Below are positions 53,335 through 64,000 of a stretch of 64,000 bases of DNA, piece after piece. The notes below the pieces were generated by a model. The model was not told the origin of the DNA. It saw nothing but the letters and a program-made list of their open reading frames with translations, and did not search any database. The DNA is from Athripsodes cinereus (lineage: Eukaryota > Arthropoda > Insecta > Trichoptera > Leptoceridae), in NCBI GenBank assembly GCA_947579605.1, contig OX388314.1, forward strand, positions 25,864,000 through 25,927,999, written 5' to 3'. Each line of letters begins with the position of its first letter. Position 1 is the stretch's first letter. The position numbers and the translations under genes are program-made.

Positions 53335-53660
53335 TTCTTTTTTTTCTGTTTGAAGAGAATCATTGATCTGTTTGTTCGGAAATTGTCTCCTACTGCGACA
53401 GATGCTAAAGGCATGATAAAATTAATCTTTGTATTTATTTACAGACACGTTAAATATAAATATCATGATTATTGGCACAACTTCCACGACAGGACTTTTG
53501 GTGTCGTAGGACTCGCCAACTGGAATCGTCTCCCCAAAGACCACCGTAAAAATCAATCAATAACAACGTTCAGGAGCAAACTGAAGACATGGCTTTTCCA
53601 AGATAGTATCCTGCGCCCTTGAGATGGATGCTCAATTAAACCGTGCCGAATGAATCATCT
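53335..53660 (+). mobile_element. LINE-D ORF2 C-terminus
   Basis: An open frame 53350-53622 reads KYHDYWHNFHDRTFGVVGL, ANWNRLPKDHRKNQSITTF, RSKLKTWLFQDSILRP, stop: the last ~75 codons of LINE-D, followed by the family's GAGATGGATGCTC. Better preserved than 4590-4865. Confidence 0.7.
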
Positions 53661-54546
53661 GACATACCTACATAAATATATACAACTTGCCAGTGATGTT
53701 AAGATGTAGGTATGACAAAAATATTACCAGCTTTTGTATGAACGACTGCCTATCTAACTGTAAAAATAATACTCAACAAGAAATACTAGATTTTTTCAAG
53801 CAATTCACCTGTTAACAAGCAAATCATGATATTACAATCTTTACATTTTAAAATAATAGACACATGGTCATTTACTGCACTGTTTACTCTTTATATTAAT
53901 ATTAGCGTTAAAATTGTTAAATAAATACATATTTTTATTATTTTGTTATGTACATATATATGTATGTATATACCTGTCACCATCTAGTAACAGGATGCTA
54001 TACATAACTGTATTTTATTTTCATCTCTTTTGTTTTTTTTTCTTGTTTTACGGAGCACGCCATTGATAAATGTTTACAATAATGAAAAACAAATTAATAC
54101 CTATCAATAATAATAATAATATATTATAAATTAATTTTTCGTAATTGATTAGTAGTAAAATTATTTTATAAAATGAATGAATCATGTGTAAATGTCATGA
54201 TTTTTTTTATAGATCATTGTTTTGCTTTTTTGGCATGGCGGTCTCTATGAGTTTACTTGCAGTGGTGTTTAATATACCATCAGCGTTAACGTTGATGGTA
54301 TATTAGAGTAAGTTGGAAGAAATCGCGCCTTTGCGATAAGCTTGCCCTCTGTATATTGATATTACTTTTTAAAGTTGATTGTTATCAATATAAGTAAAGG
54401 ATAAATAAATAAAGGAATGTCCACCATGACACCCCCAATAGGTTGGTCTAAAGAGATTTGATTTGGTTAGAAAGAGCCTAGGGCAGAAATGTTTGGATAC
54501 AAATTAGGAAAAAAAGACAATGTCACTTATATGGTAATGCCCTGGA
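53661..54546. other. no gene seen; strong dyad
   Basis: AT-rich with one near-perfect 36-bp dyad at 54270-54305 (TAATATACCATCAGCG / CGTTGATGGTATATTA). No gene. Confidence 0.4.
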
Positions 54547-54640
54547 GGGGACTGAAACCCGCAATCCATCCTTTTCGTAAGCTCTACTGTGTCCTTTGTT
54601 TGATGGGTTGCGGGTTCAAGTCCCGTCACCAAATAAGGTG
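54547..54640. repeat. inverted tRNA-like box B segments
   Basis: GGGACTGAAACCCGCAATCC (54547) is the inverse of GGGTTGCGGGTTCAAGTCCC (54605). The latter contains GGTTCAAGTCC, a canonical box B. Two tRNA-derived fragments face each other 31 bases apart. Confidence 0.6.
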
Positions 54641-54929
54641 CTTTGTTTTTCCAAAGCTTTATATGAAAATTTCGTGTGTTTAGTTTACACATGCGTGGCT
54701 TGGGATCGAAAGCTTTCAAATCCATTTTTTTTACTTAATATGTAGAAAACATATTCTTTGTGTCAAGTTCTACAAAGCGACATTTTTCGAAGCAGTTCGA
54801 AACCCATGAAATTTAAAAGAAAAATACGAGAAAGAAATTCGATGTTTGTACTGAAAACAGACAATATTCAGTTTACTATCAACGGATGTCTGATTTCTCC
54901 TCTGATGTGATCTTAATTGTAAAAAAACA

Positions 54930-55005
54930 TCGATGGTGAAAGAGGCTCATGTTCAGCAGTAGACAGGAATAGCTGTATTACTAAGTAAGTAAGTTACAGT
55001 GTATG
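54930..55005 (+). mobile_element. LINE tail remnant
   Basis: GAAAGAGGCTCATGTTCAGC, AGTAGACAGGAATAGCTG then TAAG repeats; resembles the common insect LINE end GCC.ATGTCCAGCAGTGGAC. Confidence 0.45.
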
Positions 55006-55057
55006 ATAGAGCCTTAAATTTTAATCTTATCACGTTGAACTGTCAATACATAAATTA

Positions 55058-55105
55058 AAATAATAATGCCTGAGCGGAGCCGCGTTTGAAGAGCTAGTTT
55101 TTAAT
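55058..55105 (-). repeat. start of repeat P-like element, reverse
   Basis: The - strand reads AACTAGCTCTTCAAACGCGG then CTCCGCTCAGG, like 40752 and 59441. Confidence 0.35.
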
Positions 55106-55368
55106 AATATCGTTTGACTATTTTAATTCAAGAATATAGTTGAATGGGAATAGATATATACCTATGTACCTACTATTAATGATGGAATGTTGATAAAAGT
55201 TTTATAAGTAGGTAGTTATGTAGTAAGCACATAAATATAACAGAAAATCACGATTTGACTGTGAAAAATAGCGGTGAATGTTACTAAAATAATAATAATA
55301 AATACTTGTTGCTATTTAAAATATTTTTCATAGTTTAATAATAATAATTTTTATTATCTTATTATAAT

Positions 55369-55565
55369 ATCGACTGTCCAGCTCCATAACTCAACAAGTC
55401 GATTTTTTTTTAAATTTAATTGGTAATGCACTACAGAACCTATGCTCAAATCTTTCAATTCCACAAACAAATAATTTAAAAAAATACACGGTTCCCTTTA
55501 TAAATGAAATATTAAGTAACGGAGAAAAAATAATGTACCCTATCTGTTTTCAATTCCACAAAGTT
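55369..55565 (+). repeat. repeat family F, left part
   Basis: ATATCGACTGTCCAGCTCCA..ACTCAACAAGTCGA is the inverse of the right end at 57820-57855, i.e. a TIR. It then shares TTCAATTCCACAAACAAATA with 57538. Confidence 0.5.
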
Positions 55566-55679
55566 CGAGAACTTTGAAAGGTTGGACCACGTGAATCAAA
55601 TGCATAAAGACGGCAGCCAGTTGGTTATAAGAAATTGTCGTATATGAGAAATTGCACGAATGATATTTTTTTTAAAAGA

Positions 55680-56115
55680 TATATCTGGGTTTTGTTTATT
55701 ATTAACCCAAATACAACCTTATACCTACACCTTTCGCAGTAACCTAAAAGCTTGTTTTTTGAATGTTTTATAGTATTCTATATAATGCACATCCCTTACT
55801 TGATTATTTTAATCGCGATCGATTTCGGTAAACCTATACCATTGACGAGCGATACAGTATTGTATCGCTCGTCAATGGTATAAGTTTACCGAAATCGATC
55901 GCGATTTATGTAAATAATCAAGTAACGGATGTGCATTGTAGAATACTATAAAAAATTCAAAATGTCTCGTAACTGTAACATAGTTGATCCTTCTAAAATA
56001 ACTGATATTACTAAAAGCTTGTGTCGTGAAAAGGGATTTTGCCGGTATCTGGAATCGAATCGTGGACCCCTTGTTCATGTGACTGAGACTCTACCTCCAG
56101 GCTATCGACGAACTC
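55680..56115 (-). repeat. tRNA-derived SINE T1 in reverse, split by a foldback insertion
   Basis: On - the T1 head is at 56115-56022 (GATAGCCTGGAGGTAGAGTC, CACGATTCGATTCCAG = box B, CACGACACAAGCTTTTAG) and the tail at 55754-55680. A 256-bp insert lies between them. Confidence 0.7.
55755..56010. mobile_element. foldback element inside SINE T1
   Basis: ~95-bp arms (GTATTCTATATAATGCAC.., CGATCGATTTCGGTAAAC, CCATTGACGAGCGATACAG) around a 3-base centre. The host sequence CTAAAAGCTTG occurs on both sides (55744-55754, 56011-56021), apparently an 11-bp target duplication. Confidence 0.75.
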
Positions 56116-56135
56116 GTATATATGTAGAAGCGAAA

Positions 56136-56215
56136 TAAGTATGTAAGGATAAGTCAATATGGTGTTTCGCTCTCTCTGCCTACCGCACTTGGGATACTAC
56201 GTGAGGCTGTATTAT
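56136..56215 (+). mobile_element. LINE-B tail
   Basis: AAATAAGTATGTAAGGATAA, TCGCTCTCTCTGCCTACCGC, ACTTGGGATACTACGTGAGG. Confidence 0.55.
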
Positions 56216-56460
56216 CTACTATAAGTAGACAATTTCCTCTCACCGTATCTCTCTCCCCCCCTTAATGAAAATGTGTGAGAAATGCATAACCTTCATACAA
56301 TCTTATTACCATCACGGTATGTATGTATTACCTATTAAATGTTACCATTCACTTCATGATGACGTTTCGCTATACACATTACCAACATAGCTGTGCATAG
56401 TATATTAAAGACAGTCCTAATTATCAGACAATGTGACGCCGATCATATTTGGTTTGTGAT

Positions 56461-56560
56461 ATTGACTAATACGAGCCTTATTGAATGTTATTGTTGAGTA
56501 TGAATAACGCACGACCGATTTCGCGGACTCCGAGTTCGCATCATCAGGTGCTGATCTGTG
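56461..56560 (-). ncRNA. hammerhead-like motif, single copy
   Basis: On - : CTGATGA (56547-56541), 18 nt with GCG/CGC ends able to pair, GAAA (56522-56519), then TCGGTCGTGCGTTATTC. The layout is the same as at 32523-32698. Stem III and stem I pairing is weak, so this is only a candidate for a Penelope-type ribozyme remnant. Confidence 0.3.
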
Positions 56561-57344
56561 TATACTGTAAGTTTAGATATGAAATACAATTAGTTATAAT
56601 GTCCAATTCAAATTCAAAATGTTTATAATTATTCATTTATTTACAACAAAAATATTTTCTTTATTTGCACAGTAAAAATATTTATTCCCTCAAATTTGAG
56701 CAAAGCTCTTGCTTTGAGGGATAGTTTCATTATTATATATGTAAAGAAAAATATAATTTTCTTTGGTAGGTACTTACTCTATGACTCGAGTGGATACTTA
56801 GTTTTTGGATACTTAATCTATGGTGTATTTTTATAATCTCAGCTGTCATGAGAAAGCAATTTAGAAAAACTAATTTTGTTAATAGAAAGAATAATAATAT
56901 AATTGTGATTTAGGAATCGACATTGTGATTAATAACATTAAATGTCGTTTCTTTACTTACAGGTAAATTTGGTTTTTGTTACTGTTTTAATTTTAATTAT
57001 AAATCAATGAATCTAACATGTAAATTAATACAATAAATTCTTTACTTACAGAGAAACTCAGTTGTGTTTTAATTGACTGTGTCGTCCTAATCACTATAAC
57101 AAAATATATCTTATATATACATACCTATATCATAATAAAATAAACATATGTAACATCGGTAAAATGAACTACATACAGTAAACGAAATATAAAATAAATC
57201 AAAATAAAACAAAAGGGAACATAATAAAATAAAATAAATTGTAATATATTGCTACTATGTGTAATGGGAAATAAATATAAAAATGTAAGCCTCCGAAATA
57301 AACTAGCGTCTCTGTATTTTGGACAAAGAATATTATATCTATAA
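56561..57344. other. no gene seen
   Basis: AT-rich, no supported feature. Confidence 0.35.
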
Positions 57345-57463
57345 CTTTTTCTGTTAGTTTTCTAGTGTTATGTAAAGGCAGGTGTTCGAAAATTATGTCG
57401 AGTAGCATCTTCAATTCAGCAATGAGGTATGATTTCCATCGTGAATAATGTCTTAATCATTTG
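57345..57463 (+). repeat. SINE-A, 5' half
   Basis: TTTTTCTGTTAGTTTTCTAG, AAAGGCAGGTGTTCGAAAAT, TTCAATTCAGCAATGAGGTA; decayed after ATGTCTTAATC. Confidence 0.55.
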
Positions 57464-57855
57464 TTATTGTCCAGTTCAATATCTAAACATATGGAAAATT
57501 TAGAAAAAAATGGTTTAATTGGCACACAATTAACGCCATTCTTTCAATTCCGCAAACAAATAACTATAAAAAATACTCGAATTCCTTCATAATTATATTA
57601 AATATTTAGTTATAGGAAAAAATGTACCTATTTTCAATTCCACAAATAAATATTTCAAATTGTTTAGCTATTGAATGGAAGAAAGACAACGCATGTTTTT
57701 AACAGTGCGATTATTATATAGTATATTTCACTTTCTGCTGTGTTTTTAAAGCATAATATAAACACATCATATTCCAAAATTACAAAAATGGTTATTTCTC
57801 GAATATAAGACATTTCGACTAGTTGAATTATCGAACTGGACAGTCGATATATGCA
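57464..57855 (+). repeat. repeat family F, longest copy
   Basis: From GTCCAGTTCAATATC to GAACTGGACAGTCGATAT. The ends are imperfect inverted repeats, so it is probably a ~390-bp non-autonomous DNA element. Matches 39463-39770 over ~300 bp. Confidence 0.55.
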
Positions 57856-59439
57856 AATATTGATTTTTCCTACTTTCCTGCTTTTTACGAGATCCTAGGA
57901 AGGTGGGCAGGTTCCCAATTTTGATATATCCATATTGCATATAATTCGATATGTAGATATCAATTGCTTTTGTCAATAAACCTATAACTATAGTGCACAT
58001 ACCCCATTAATAAAGTAATTATTGCCTCAGGAATGTCAAGTGTTTGTATGTTTGTATGGCTGTGTGTTTACATTCTTGTTGTTCTATTGCGTAAAAGGGC
58101 TCATAAAAATGTGATATGTAATACTATAAACCGAGCAGACATTATATAAAAAGCTTTTGTACGTACTGATGTTTTGTAAATATTGAAAGTAAATACACAT
58201 ATAGATATAAACGAAGATAGGACCCAAATAAAATGTTTGGATAAATTGCTCGAATGTGTAGACCAGCAGCTAGAGAAATCGAATTCATGATCTTTCAATA
58301 GACATTCCATTTATTTATTTAACATTATTTAAAACAATCATAACATGTCATAAAATCTAAATATGTAACTGGGCATGAGCCCGCATAAAGGCATACTAAC
58401 AATTTTTACTGAGAAAATTTGATTTTTTTTTGACATATAGTTATATTGCGATAGCGATTACTTTATTTATTTGTTTAGATTATTGCTACTTTTGTCAACC
58501 TTATTTTGTGTGTAGGTATTTAATATTTATGATTGTTTTACGAATACCTGAGTTTTACAAGACTCTCATACTCAAGATTTGGAAAAATGTATGGAATCAA
58601 ACATCTTATTATCTTTTTTTTTATCAAAACATCGAAGTTTTAGAAAGTTGTTTTTGATTTGATTTTTCTATGATTATTCCCTGTTCAAAACCGAGTTCAC
58701 AGCTAGTAGGTCTGTAACATATTATGTAGATTGATGTATTATTAGACATACCTATTATTATTTGTCGAATGCAATTACATAATCCACATTCTTTCTGTGA
58801 CTGAGAATAACGATGTTTTGTCTATGGCACCACAACATTCAAAACATTATTTTTAATTTATAACGCTCTTTCATTCATACAAACTTCAGCTGTAAATATA
58901 TTTATTTTATATTATCTATGCAATTTCAGCGAGGTAATAAAGAACAAATAATTAGTCTAAATATTCGAGAATATATGTATTTTTTAATCTAGATAATTTT
59001 GATGGTTTAACTTTAATTGATTTAGTTAAAAGTATATTCATAACTTAATCAATTATTGTTCTTATTAAAATTTTATTTAAGTTCACTACTAATGGGTAAA
59101 AGTGGGTATTTTGCTGGTTTCTTGATTGGTAAAATATTTTGTATTGAGATATTTGCTTTGACTGTACGTAGGTACCTACAATATGGAATAAATAAATAAA
59201 ATAAATAAAGAAATAGACATTGCTGCTGATACGTTGTTCAAAGCTTTATTGTTTTCCTGAATTTTGGCTTCATGAAGTTTTTTTTTTTTATCAAAGATAG
59301 GTTTATATTGTTTTCACCCTTAACACTAAATACTTGTAAAGATCAGAGATGCTATAGATGACAAAATATCAAATTCAACCTTTCTTCATTGTTAGGCGTG
59401 ATGAACGGAGTTATACCTACGTTTATATAAGATACAAGC
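57856..59439. other. no gene seen
   Basis: AT-rich, with many short ORFs of hydrophobic, low-complexity composition that I do not support. Confidence 0.4.
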
Positions 59440-59440
59440 T

Positions 59441-59775
59441 GACCCGGCAAACGTTGTTTTACCATATACCTACATTATGTTTAGATTACTGATATCGCTA
59501 TTAAAAAATATGAGTTGATGGTAGAAGGGTGAAAATTTAGGGCTGTATGTATTTTTAAAGCCTCACCATAAAAAAATAAAAATAAAAAAATGTAAAAAAA
59601 ATAAAATAAAATAAATCAGGGTGGACTACCTACCCTTAACTTTTAGGGGTATGAAAAATAGAGGTTGACCGATTCTCAGACCTACTCGATAAGCACATAA
59701 AATTTCATCAAAATCGGTCCAGCCATTTTGGAGGAGTACAAACACCGCGACACGAGAATTTTAAATATTGGATTT
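59441..59775 (+). repeat. widespread insect interspersed repeat
   Basis: ACAAGCTGACCCGGCAAACG at the start and AAATCGGTCCAGCCATTTTG, ACACCGCGACACGAGAATTT at the end. This start/end pair is seen in many insect genomes and is usually classed as a LINE 3' region. No ORF remains. Confidence 0.5.
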
Positions 59776-59959
59776 TATTTTGACAATAATTTGGTTTAAG
59801 ATTTGACAATATACCGAATGGTTATGTTCCATACTAACATATTTTTTGTTTATTTATTTTCTTCAGTATATAAGCTGTAATGAATGTTTTAAAATCATTC
59901 CCACCCACAATAATTTTCTCAGCTACTAGGAGCACATAAGTTAATTTGATATATCGAGA

Positions 59960-60425
59960 TAATAATAATAATAAAGTGCGCCAGTAGTGTGGCACAGCTC
60001 CCGACATCCACTCCCTTTTCTGCGATACAAGTATCAGGAGAATATGCGGGCGAGGCTGTATTTAAAGCAATGTGAATTCAACCTTCTCCAAGCAAATGAA
60101 TCTCGCAAAAAGTGTATGATTAAAGAGTATGTGCATGCGGTGCAACGCTCACGCCACGGATGAGTTGCATATACCAGGAGCGCAGAAGCAAGAAATGGTA
60201 TCCCAAGAGGGTACGCGCGGTCAACGGAATGAGTACGATGAGTGGTATGTGCTCTGAGAGTAGAGAGGAGATCGGTGACATAACTTTAGAATGCGGTCCC
60301 CCCTCCCGCTTTGCCGCCCTTCCAGACTGCTGCCCCCGTGTCTACAGCTGCTTTCCTCTCTTCCCTTCCCTCCGCCCCTCTGACCTGGGATCCTTGACCT
60401 CTCTGCATTCCTGTGGCTAGTGTTG
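59960..60425. other. GC-rich island of unknown origin
   Basis: Composition shifts abruptly. 60280-60420 is C/T-rich (CCGCCCTTCCAGACTGC..). On - the left edge reads GTGCCACACTACTGGCGCAC then an ATT repeat, like a LINE tail. The 86-codon + ORF at 60160-60420 shows no known domain and may be antisense to a retroelement. Confidence 0.35.
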
Positions 60426-60559
60426 TGGAATTCTCGAGAAATTATATTTTAGTAATTCTATAGAAATTTATCTTAGTCGGAATTGGGGAAAATTATTTTA
60501 GAAGTGTTTTGGGGCAAACATATTTTAACAGCAAGAATATAGAGTGAACCGGGATGAGA

Positions 60560-60800
60560 GTTGTGTTTTTTTAACATAAAATTTCTTCCTAATGAAAAAA
60601 TCGATGTTTAAAACCCACATAATCATATTTAAGTAAAAAAAAGTAGATACCTACGTGAAAATGGTACCACAAAAACGTCTGCCTCCGTACCTCTACACCA
60701 AATGCCCATATAAAAAAAATAAGCAGGTACCTACGTGGAAAAATATTGAAAACTTCTTCTTAATGTAAAAACTTGATAAAAGCCATGATACGTTTTTTTC
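60560..60800 (+). repeat. repeat P, second copy
   Basis: TTCTTCCTAATGAAAAAATC, TTTAAAACCCACATAATC, AAGTAGATACCTACGTG match 40895-41090. Confidence 0.45.
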
Positions 60801-60812
60801 CAGCAGCCTATT

Positions 60813-61400
60813 TCAGACTTCCTCTTGCATTGTGACAGGAGTTTTCGCAACAAGGCTTACTTTTTTCGTATTTCTTTTAATCTGTAGGGGAATCCCCATG
60901 ACAATCGCAGGGAAGGGACCACCATTATAAGATGGCAGATGGAACCACGCACCACAATTTGTAAAATTAAAATGATTAAGTATATAGTGGAAATAATAAA
61001 AAAAATACAAAGAAAATTTCTCTTCCATCAGAGGAGAACTCGAGAAATTTCTTCGGAGTATTTTCTCCACTCACATCACTACCTGTGGCCGGACTAAAGG
61101 CAGAACCCCTCAGAATTATCGAGTGTACAACACGCTTTGCAATGCGAACTGCATACCGTTCAAATTCTTTCCCACGGTCCATTGCATATTTCCGCAGCAT
61201 TTTTTGTTTTATTCTCCTTTAACTGGCCCCACGATCTACTTGGCTACGTCTACTCACCATCACTAATCTCCCCACACCTCTCGCGCCTCACCACCCCGCG
61301 TCTTCGGGCACCCCACTCCGCGGACCACACTCACATCCACATGACAAGAAACTCGCGTAGTCACAACACAACTTTCTACACCGTACCATATATACTTACT
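60813..61400 (-). other. GC-rich segment; possible 5' exon or decayed element
   Basis: The - strand has a CpG-rich stretch (61370-61240) followed by ATG at 61200 opening a 74-codon frame (MLRKYAMDRGKEFERYAVRI.. SGENTPKKFLEFSS). A second frame ends at 60813 (NCGAWFHLPSYNGGPFPA, GIPLQIKRNTKKV). The composition is coding-like, but no family is recognised and no splice pair is certain. It could be a host gene start, a pseudogene or a transposon remnant. Confidence 0.25.
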
Positions 61401-62389
61401 GAATAGTCTAAAAAATACAATAAAATAGACCTTTGAAAATATTTTAATTTATTAATAGATTATAAATGAATTAAACTAAGATTATTAATGACACTATTAA
61501 ATTATTGTTAGTATTTTTTAATTAATTTACAATATCTTAAATAAAATTAGATAATATCACTATTTAATTTATTTTCATTAATTTAAAATAATTGAACACT
61601 GCATAAATTTGTTTATTAAAATAAAGTGTCAATTATATTTTAGTAATAACATAATTCACTCGGTATCGGGTGCCTTGCCTCGAGGAAAAAGAAAGAAAGA
61701 ATGAAAGATATTAGTAATAAAATTTATTTGTTTTAAAAATTATATGAATTATAAAATAATGAATTTTCTAATGAAGAAAGAAATCATTTTAGTTATACTT
61801 ATTTTTTTTTATATATAAATAAGTAAAAAATTAATAGAAATAAAAATATATAGATACATCTCATGCATACAAAAATATATATAAAATAAATAAATAATTT
61901 ATTACATTTATTATAAAGTGATTAAAAAACCCTCAATGAGATTCAGATTTTTTAAATTACAATTAGTAAAATACTTTATGGCGAATCTCTTTTTTCTCTG
62001 TAGATTTTACAGTAATAAGCAAAGTAATTAATATTTTTTTTATATATTAACATTTGTAGATAAATAAAAAAAAGAAAATATATTAAATACCTTTGTATAA
62101 ATACCTTTTAAAAATTAATAATTTTTCCGTAGATTTTACAATAATAATTAAGTATTTTTTAATATAATATTAACAATTATTGTAGATAAATAATAAAATA
62201 TAAAATATTTTTGTATTTAATTTAGATAAAAGAGATATATTATCTAATAATATTATTTATCAAAAATTATATTTCTTAATAAATATACTATCTGTTTTAG
62301 GCTTTTAGGCTTCAAATCTATAAAAGAAATACATAAATAAATAATTAAAAATGAAAAACACAATACATAATTAGACATAATATTTAAAC
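61401..62389. other. very AT-rich tract
   Basis: Almost only A and T for a kilobase, with repeated AATAAATAATTTATTA-like words and no gene. Confidence 0.6.
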
Positions 62390-62545
62390 AACTCCAATTT
62401 GGCGATGAGGTATATCCCCTATCCTGAATGCTTTAATTTTCTGTTGGCACGGAGAGGACAGCTTGTATGTTAATAACGTGCAGCTGATCAGCTGGCTACC
62501 CCACGTGGAATAAGTCGTGTTGGTATAGAAGTGGTAGGTAGTAGT
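62390..62545 (+). repeat. SINE-A, 3' two-thirds
   Basis: GGCGATGAGGTATATCCCC, TCCTGAATGCTTTAATTTTC, TTGGCACGGAGAGGACAGC, GCAGCTGATCAGCTGGC to the TAG tail. Confidence 0.65.
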
Positions 62546-62924
62546 AGTGTAGTAGTAATTCTATACATGTTTACCATATGGACACAATGTACTAGTACTC
62601 GTATACTGCATATGTGAAAGTATGGGAGATCATTGAACTCCGTCATCTACGTCGAACTCGTGACTTTCATTCATTACTTTAGTATTTTATGCAGAGGTTC
62701 TCAAATGTTTTAATAGACACATATTTCGCGGAATATTTTTAACAACTACTGTCAACACCAATCTACACATTATTTCGTTAATATTATATTTTTTATAAAT
62801 TATCAATTTTTTGCTACCCATCTACACATTCGCCGGCTATTGAATAAGGAAGATACAAAATAATAAAATAAAAAAAAAATTAAGGCGCACAACAGATGTT
62901 TGATACACATAATCAGTCAATCTG
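62546..62924. other. no gene seen; hAT-like end
   Basis: CAGAGGTTCTCAAATGTTTT at ~62694 resembles a hAT left end; no partner recognised. Confidence 0.35.
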
Positions 62925-63145
62925 CAATGAATTGGTCTGGCCACCCACTCTTTTTCGTAAATTTTCAGTGTCCTGTAAAAGGTAAGTGTATCTACGAAAA
63001 ATCAAGACAATTATTACATCTGAAATTCGGCGATGAATGATAACATCCATCCTGAATGTCTCAATTTTTTGTTGGCATGGAGAGGACTGCTTGCATGTAG
63101 CTGGTCTGCTGGCTATCGCACTTGTGGGATAATATGCCGTGGATA
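62925..63145 (+). repeat. SINE-A, near full length
   Basis: AATGAATTGGTCTGGCCACC, AGTGTCCTGTAAAAGGTAAG, TGGCATGGAGAGGACTGC, TAGCTGGTCTGCTGGCTATC; short internal losses. Confidence 0.6.
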
Positions 63146-63825
63146 CATTTATGTATCCAAGATTTTCATTCAATCTATTTATTTACATGCAAGTATTATG
63201 ACGTGGATACGAGTATAATATCCTAGAATTGATGAATTGTGTTCTGTACTTCAATTTTGTCTAAGTTCTAATGTGTTTCTAAAATTTTAGGTTCTACACT
63301 TGGTCATAGAAATAAAAAAAGTGATAGGTATATTGTTCAAAGCTGTTGAATTATTGAAAAAAAAAAACACCGAGAAACAACAACATTCCAATGCAATAAA
63401 CTGCAGCTTTTGCCGAAAACTTAATCTACCGCGAAAACTTATAGTATCTTCTTAACAACATGACCTACTATTTTAATATCTAGATCTTCTGACAAAAAAA
63501 AATAGTTTTACGCACACATGCGCAAAGAGAACCAAGTAAAAACAGTTGATACGATGAAAGGACTTAGGACACGCCAGCCCGGTGACACGCCAGCCCGGTG
63601 ACGGGTGTGTCTAGGATAGCAAGATCTTCCACAGACAAATACAAAGTCGGAATTTAGCGCCTTACTCGAGTCTCGTAAAAGGCATCTAGTTACGACATTA
63701 TTGTACATATTGCATTCTTTACAACTTTCATGATTGGAATATATTTTTTTTTATTCTGCTGACCACCTGTAACTTTATTACATGCAATAGTGAGTCATCT
63801 GGCTACCCACTTTAACTTCATCTTA
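63146..63825. other. no gene seen; 16-bp duplication
   Basis: GACACGCCAGCCCGGT occurs twice in tandem (63568-63599). The surrounding ~150 bp are less AT-rich but unidentified; the reverse ORF at 63508-63708 is unsupported. Confidence 0.4.
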
Positions 63826-63829
63826 CACC

Positions 63830-64000
63830 ATTCTATCTATCTATTCCCTCACGTCGTATTCCAATTGGGGTAGGCAGAGAAAATGGAACGCCATATATAT
63901 CTGTCCTTACATACTTCTTTCGTTTCTTCTACAGTTATACAATTTCTCATGCACGCACGTCGGTTTCTCTTACTCAAAACACGGCCGTCCTTGAGAATTT
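63830..64000 (-). mobile_element. LINE-B, cut by the window end
   Basis: In reverse: tail CCCTCACGTCGTATTCCAAT, GGGGTAGGCAGAGAAAATGG, then the codons of EVCKD, RACMRN and VLSKR up to base 64000. Confidence 0.7.

Noticed and set aside
54602..54640. Possible tRNA gene (good box B GGTTCAAGTCC)
   Set aside because: No matching acceptor stem, D-arm or anticodon arm at the right spacing; better explained as a tRNA-derived SINE fragment.
60160..60420. 86-codon GC-rich ORF as a real gene
   Set aside because: No recognisable domain, and the neighbouring reverse strand shows a LINE-like tail. Kept only as an unexplained island.

Overview
The window looks like insect nuclear DNA, most probably from a moth or butterfly. 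It is strongly AT-rich and repeat-laden, with short GT-AG introns and many TAGGTACC/ATGTATGT-type simple motifs. It carries decayed non-LTR retrotransposon 3' ends, tRNA-derived SINEs and foldback DNA transposons of the kinds common in Lepidoptera. The order-level call is an inference from style, not from a diagnostic gene.

Only two protein-coding genes can be supported. They are neighbouring carboxyl/cholinesterase (CCE, COesterase family) genes on the + strand. Gene 1 (12640-14864) shows its two 3' exons; its first coding exon was not found in the 12.6 kb upstream. Gene 2 is complete: exons 19907-20047, 20804-22086 and 22450-22612, giving 528 residues. The genes share exon boundaries and intron phases (2 at the last intron), and both have the Ser-Glu-His triad and the NEDCL motif. 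More than half of aligned residues match by eye, and traces of homology persist in their 3' flanks, so they are tandem duplicates. Gene 2 has no signal peptide and looks cytosolic, in the insect alpha-esterase/detoxification-like part of the family.

Everything else is repeats. 0-12.6 kb holds LINE 3' fragments, several copies of an abundant ~255-bp SINE-like element (called SINE-A here), foldback MITEs and a 12-bp-TSD LINE insertion. 15-20 kb, between and around the genes, holds a MITE that supplies the first AATAAA after gene 1 and a TTAA-flanked piggyBac-like element with a hAT MITE nested in it. 23-41 kb holds a one-and-a-half-unit palindromic element, two hAT MITEs with clear 8-bp target duplications, a 176-bp near-perfect palindrome with hammerhead-like cores in both arms, an inverted SINE-A pair, and SINEs with RNA polymerase III box B sequences. 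41-64 kb holds a composite DNA transposon containing a LINE, a ~0.77-kb tandem duplication, minisatellites grown inside retroelements, a foldback followed by poly(A), GC-rich islands of unknown origin and a very AT-rich tract.

The best-supported new observation is that SINE-A ends in the same ~40-nt tail (CTACCCC..GCGTGATGGTATAG then TAG repeats) as the LINE family called LINE-B here. This is the pattern of a SINE mobilised by its partner LINE. No CRISPR, operon, true tRNA or rRNA gene was seen.
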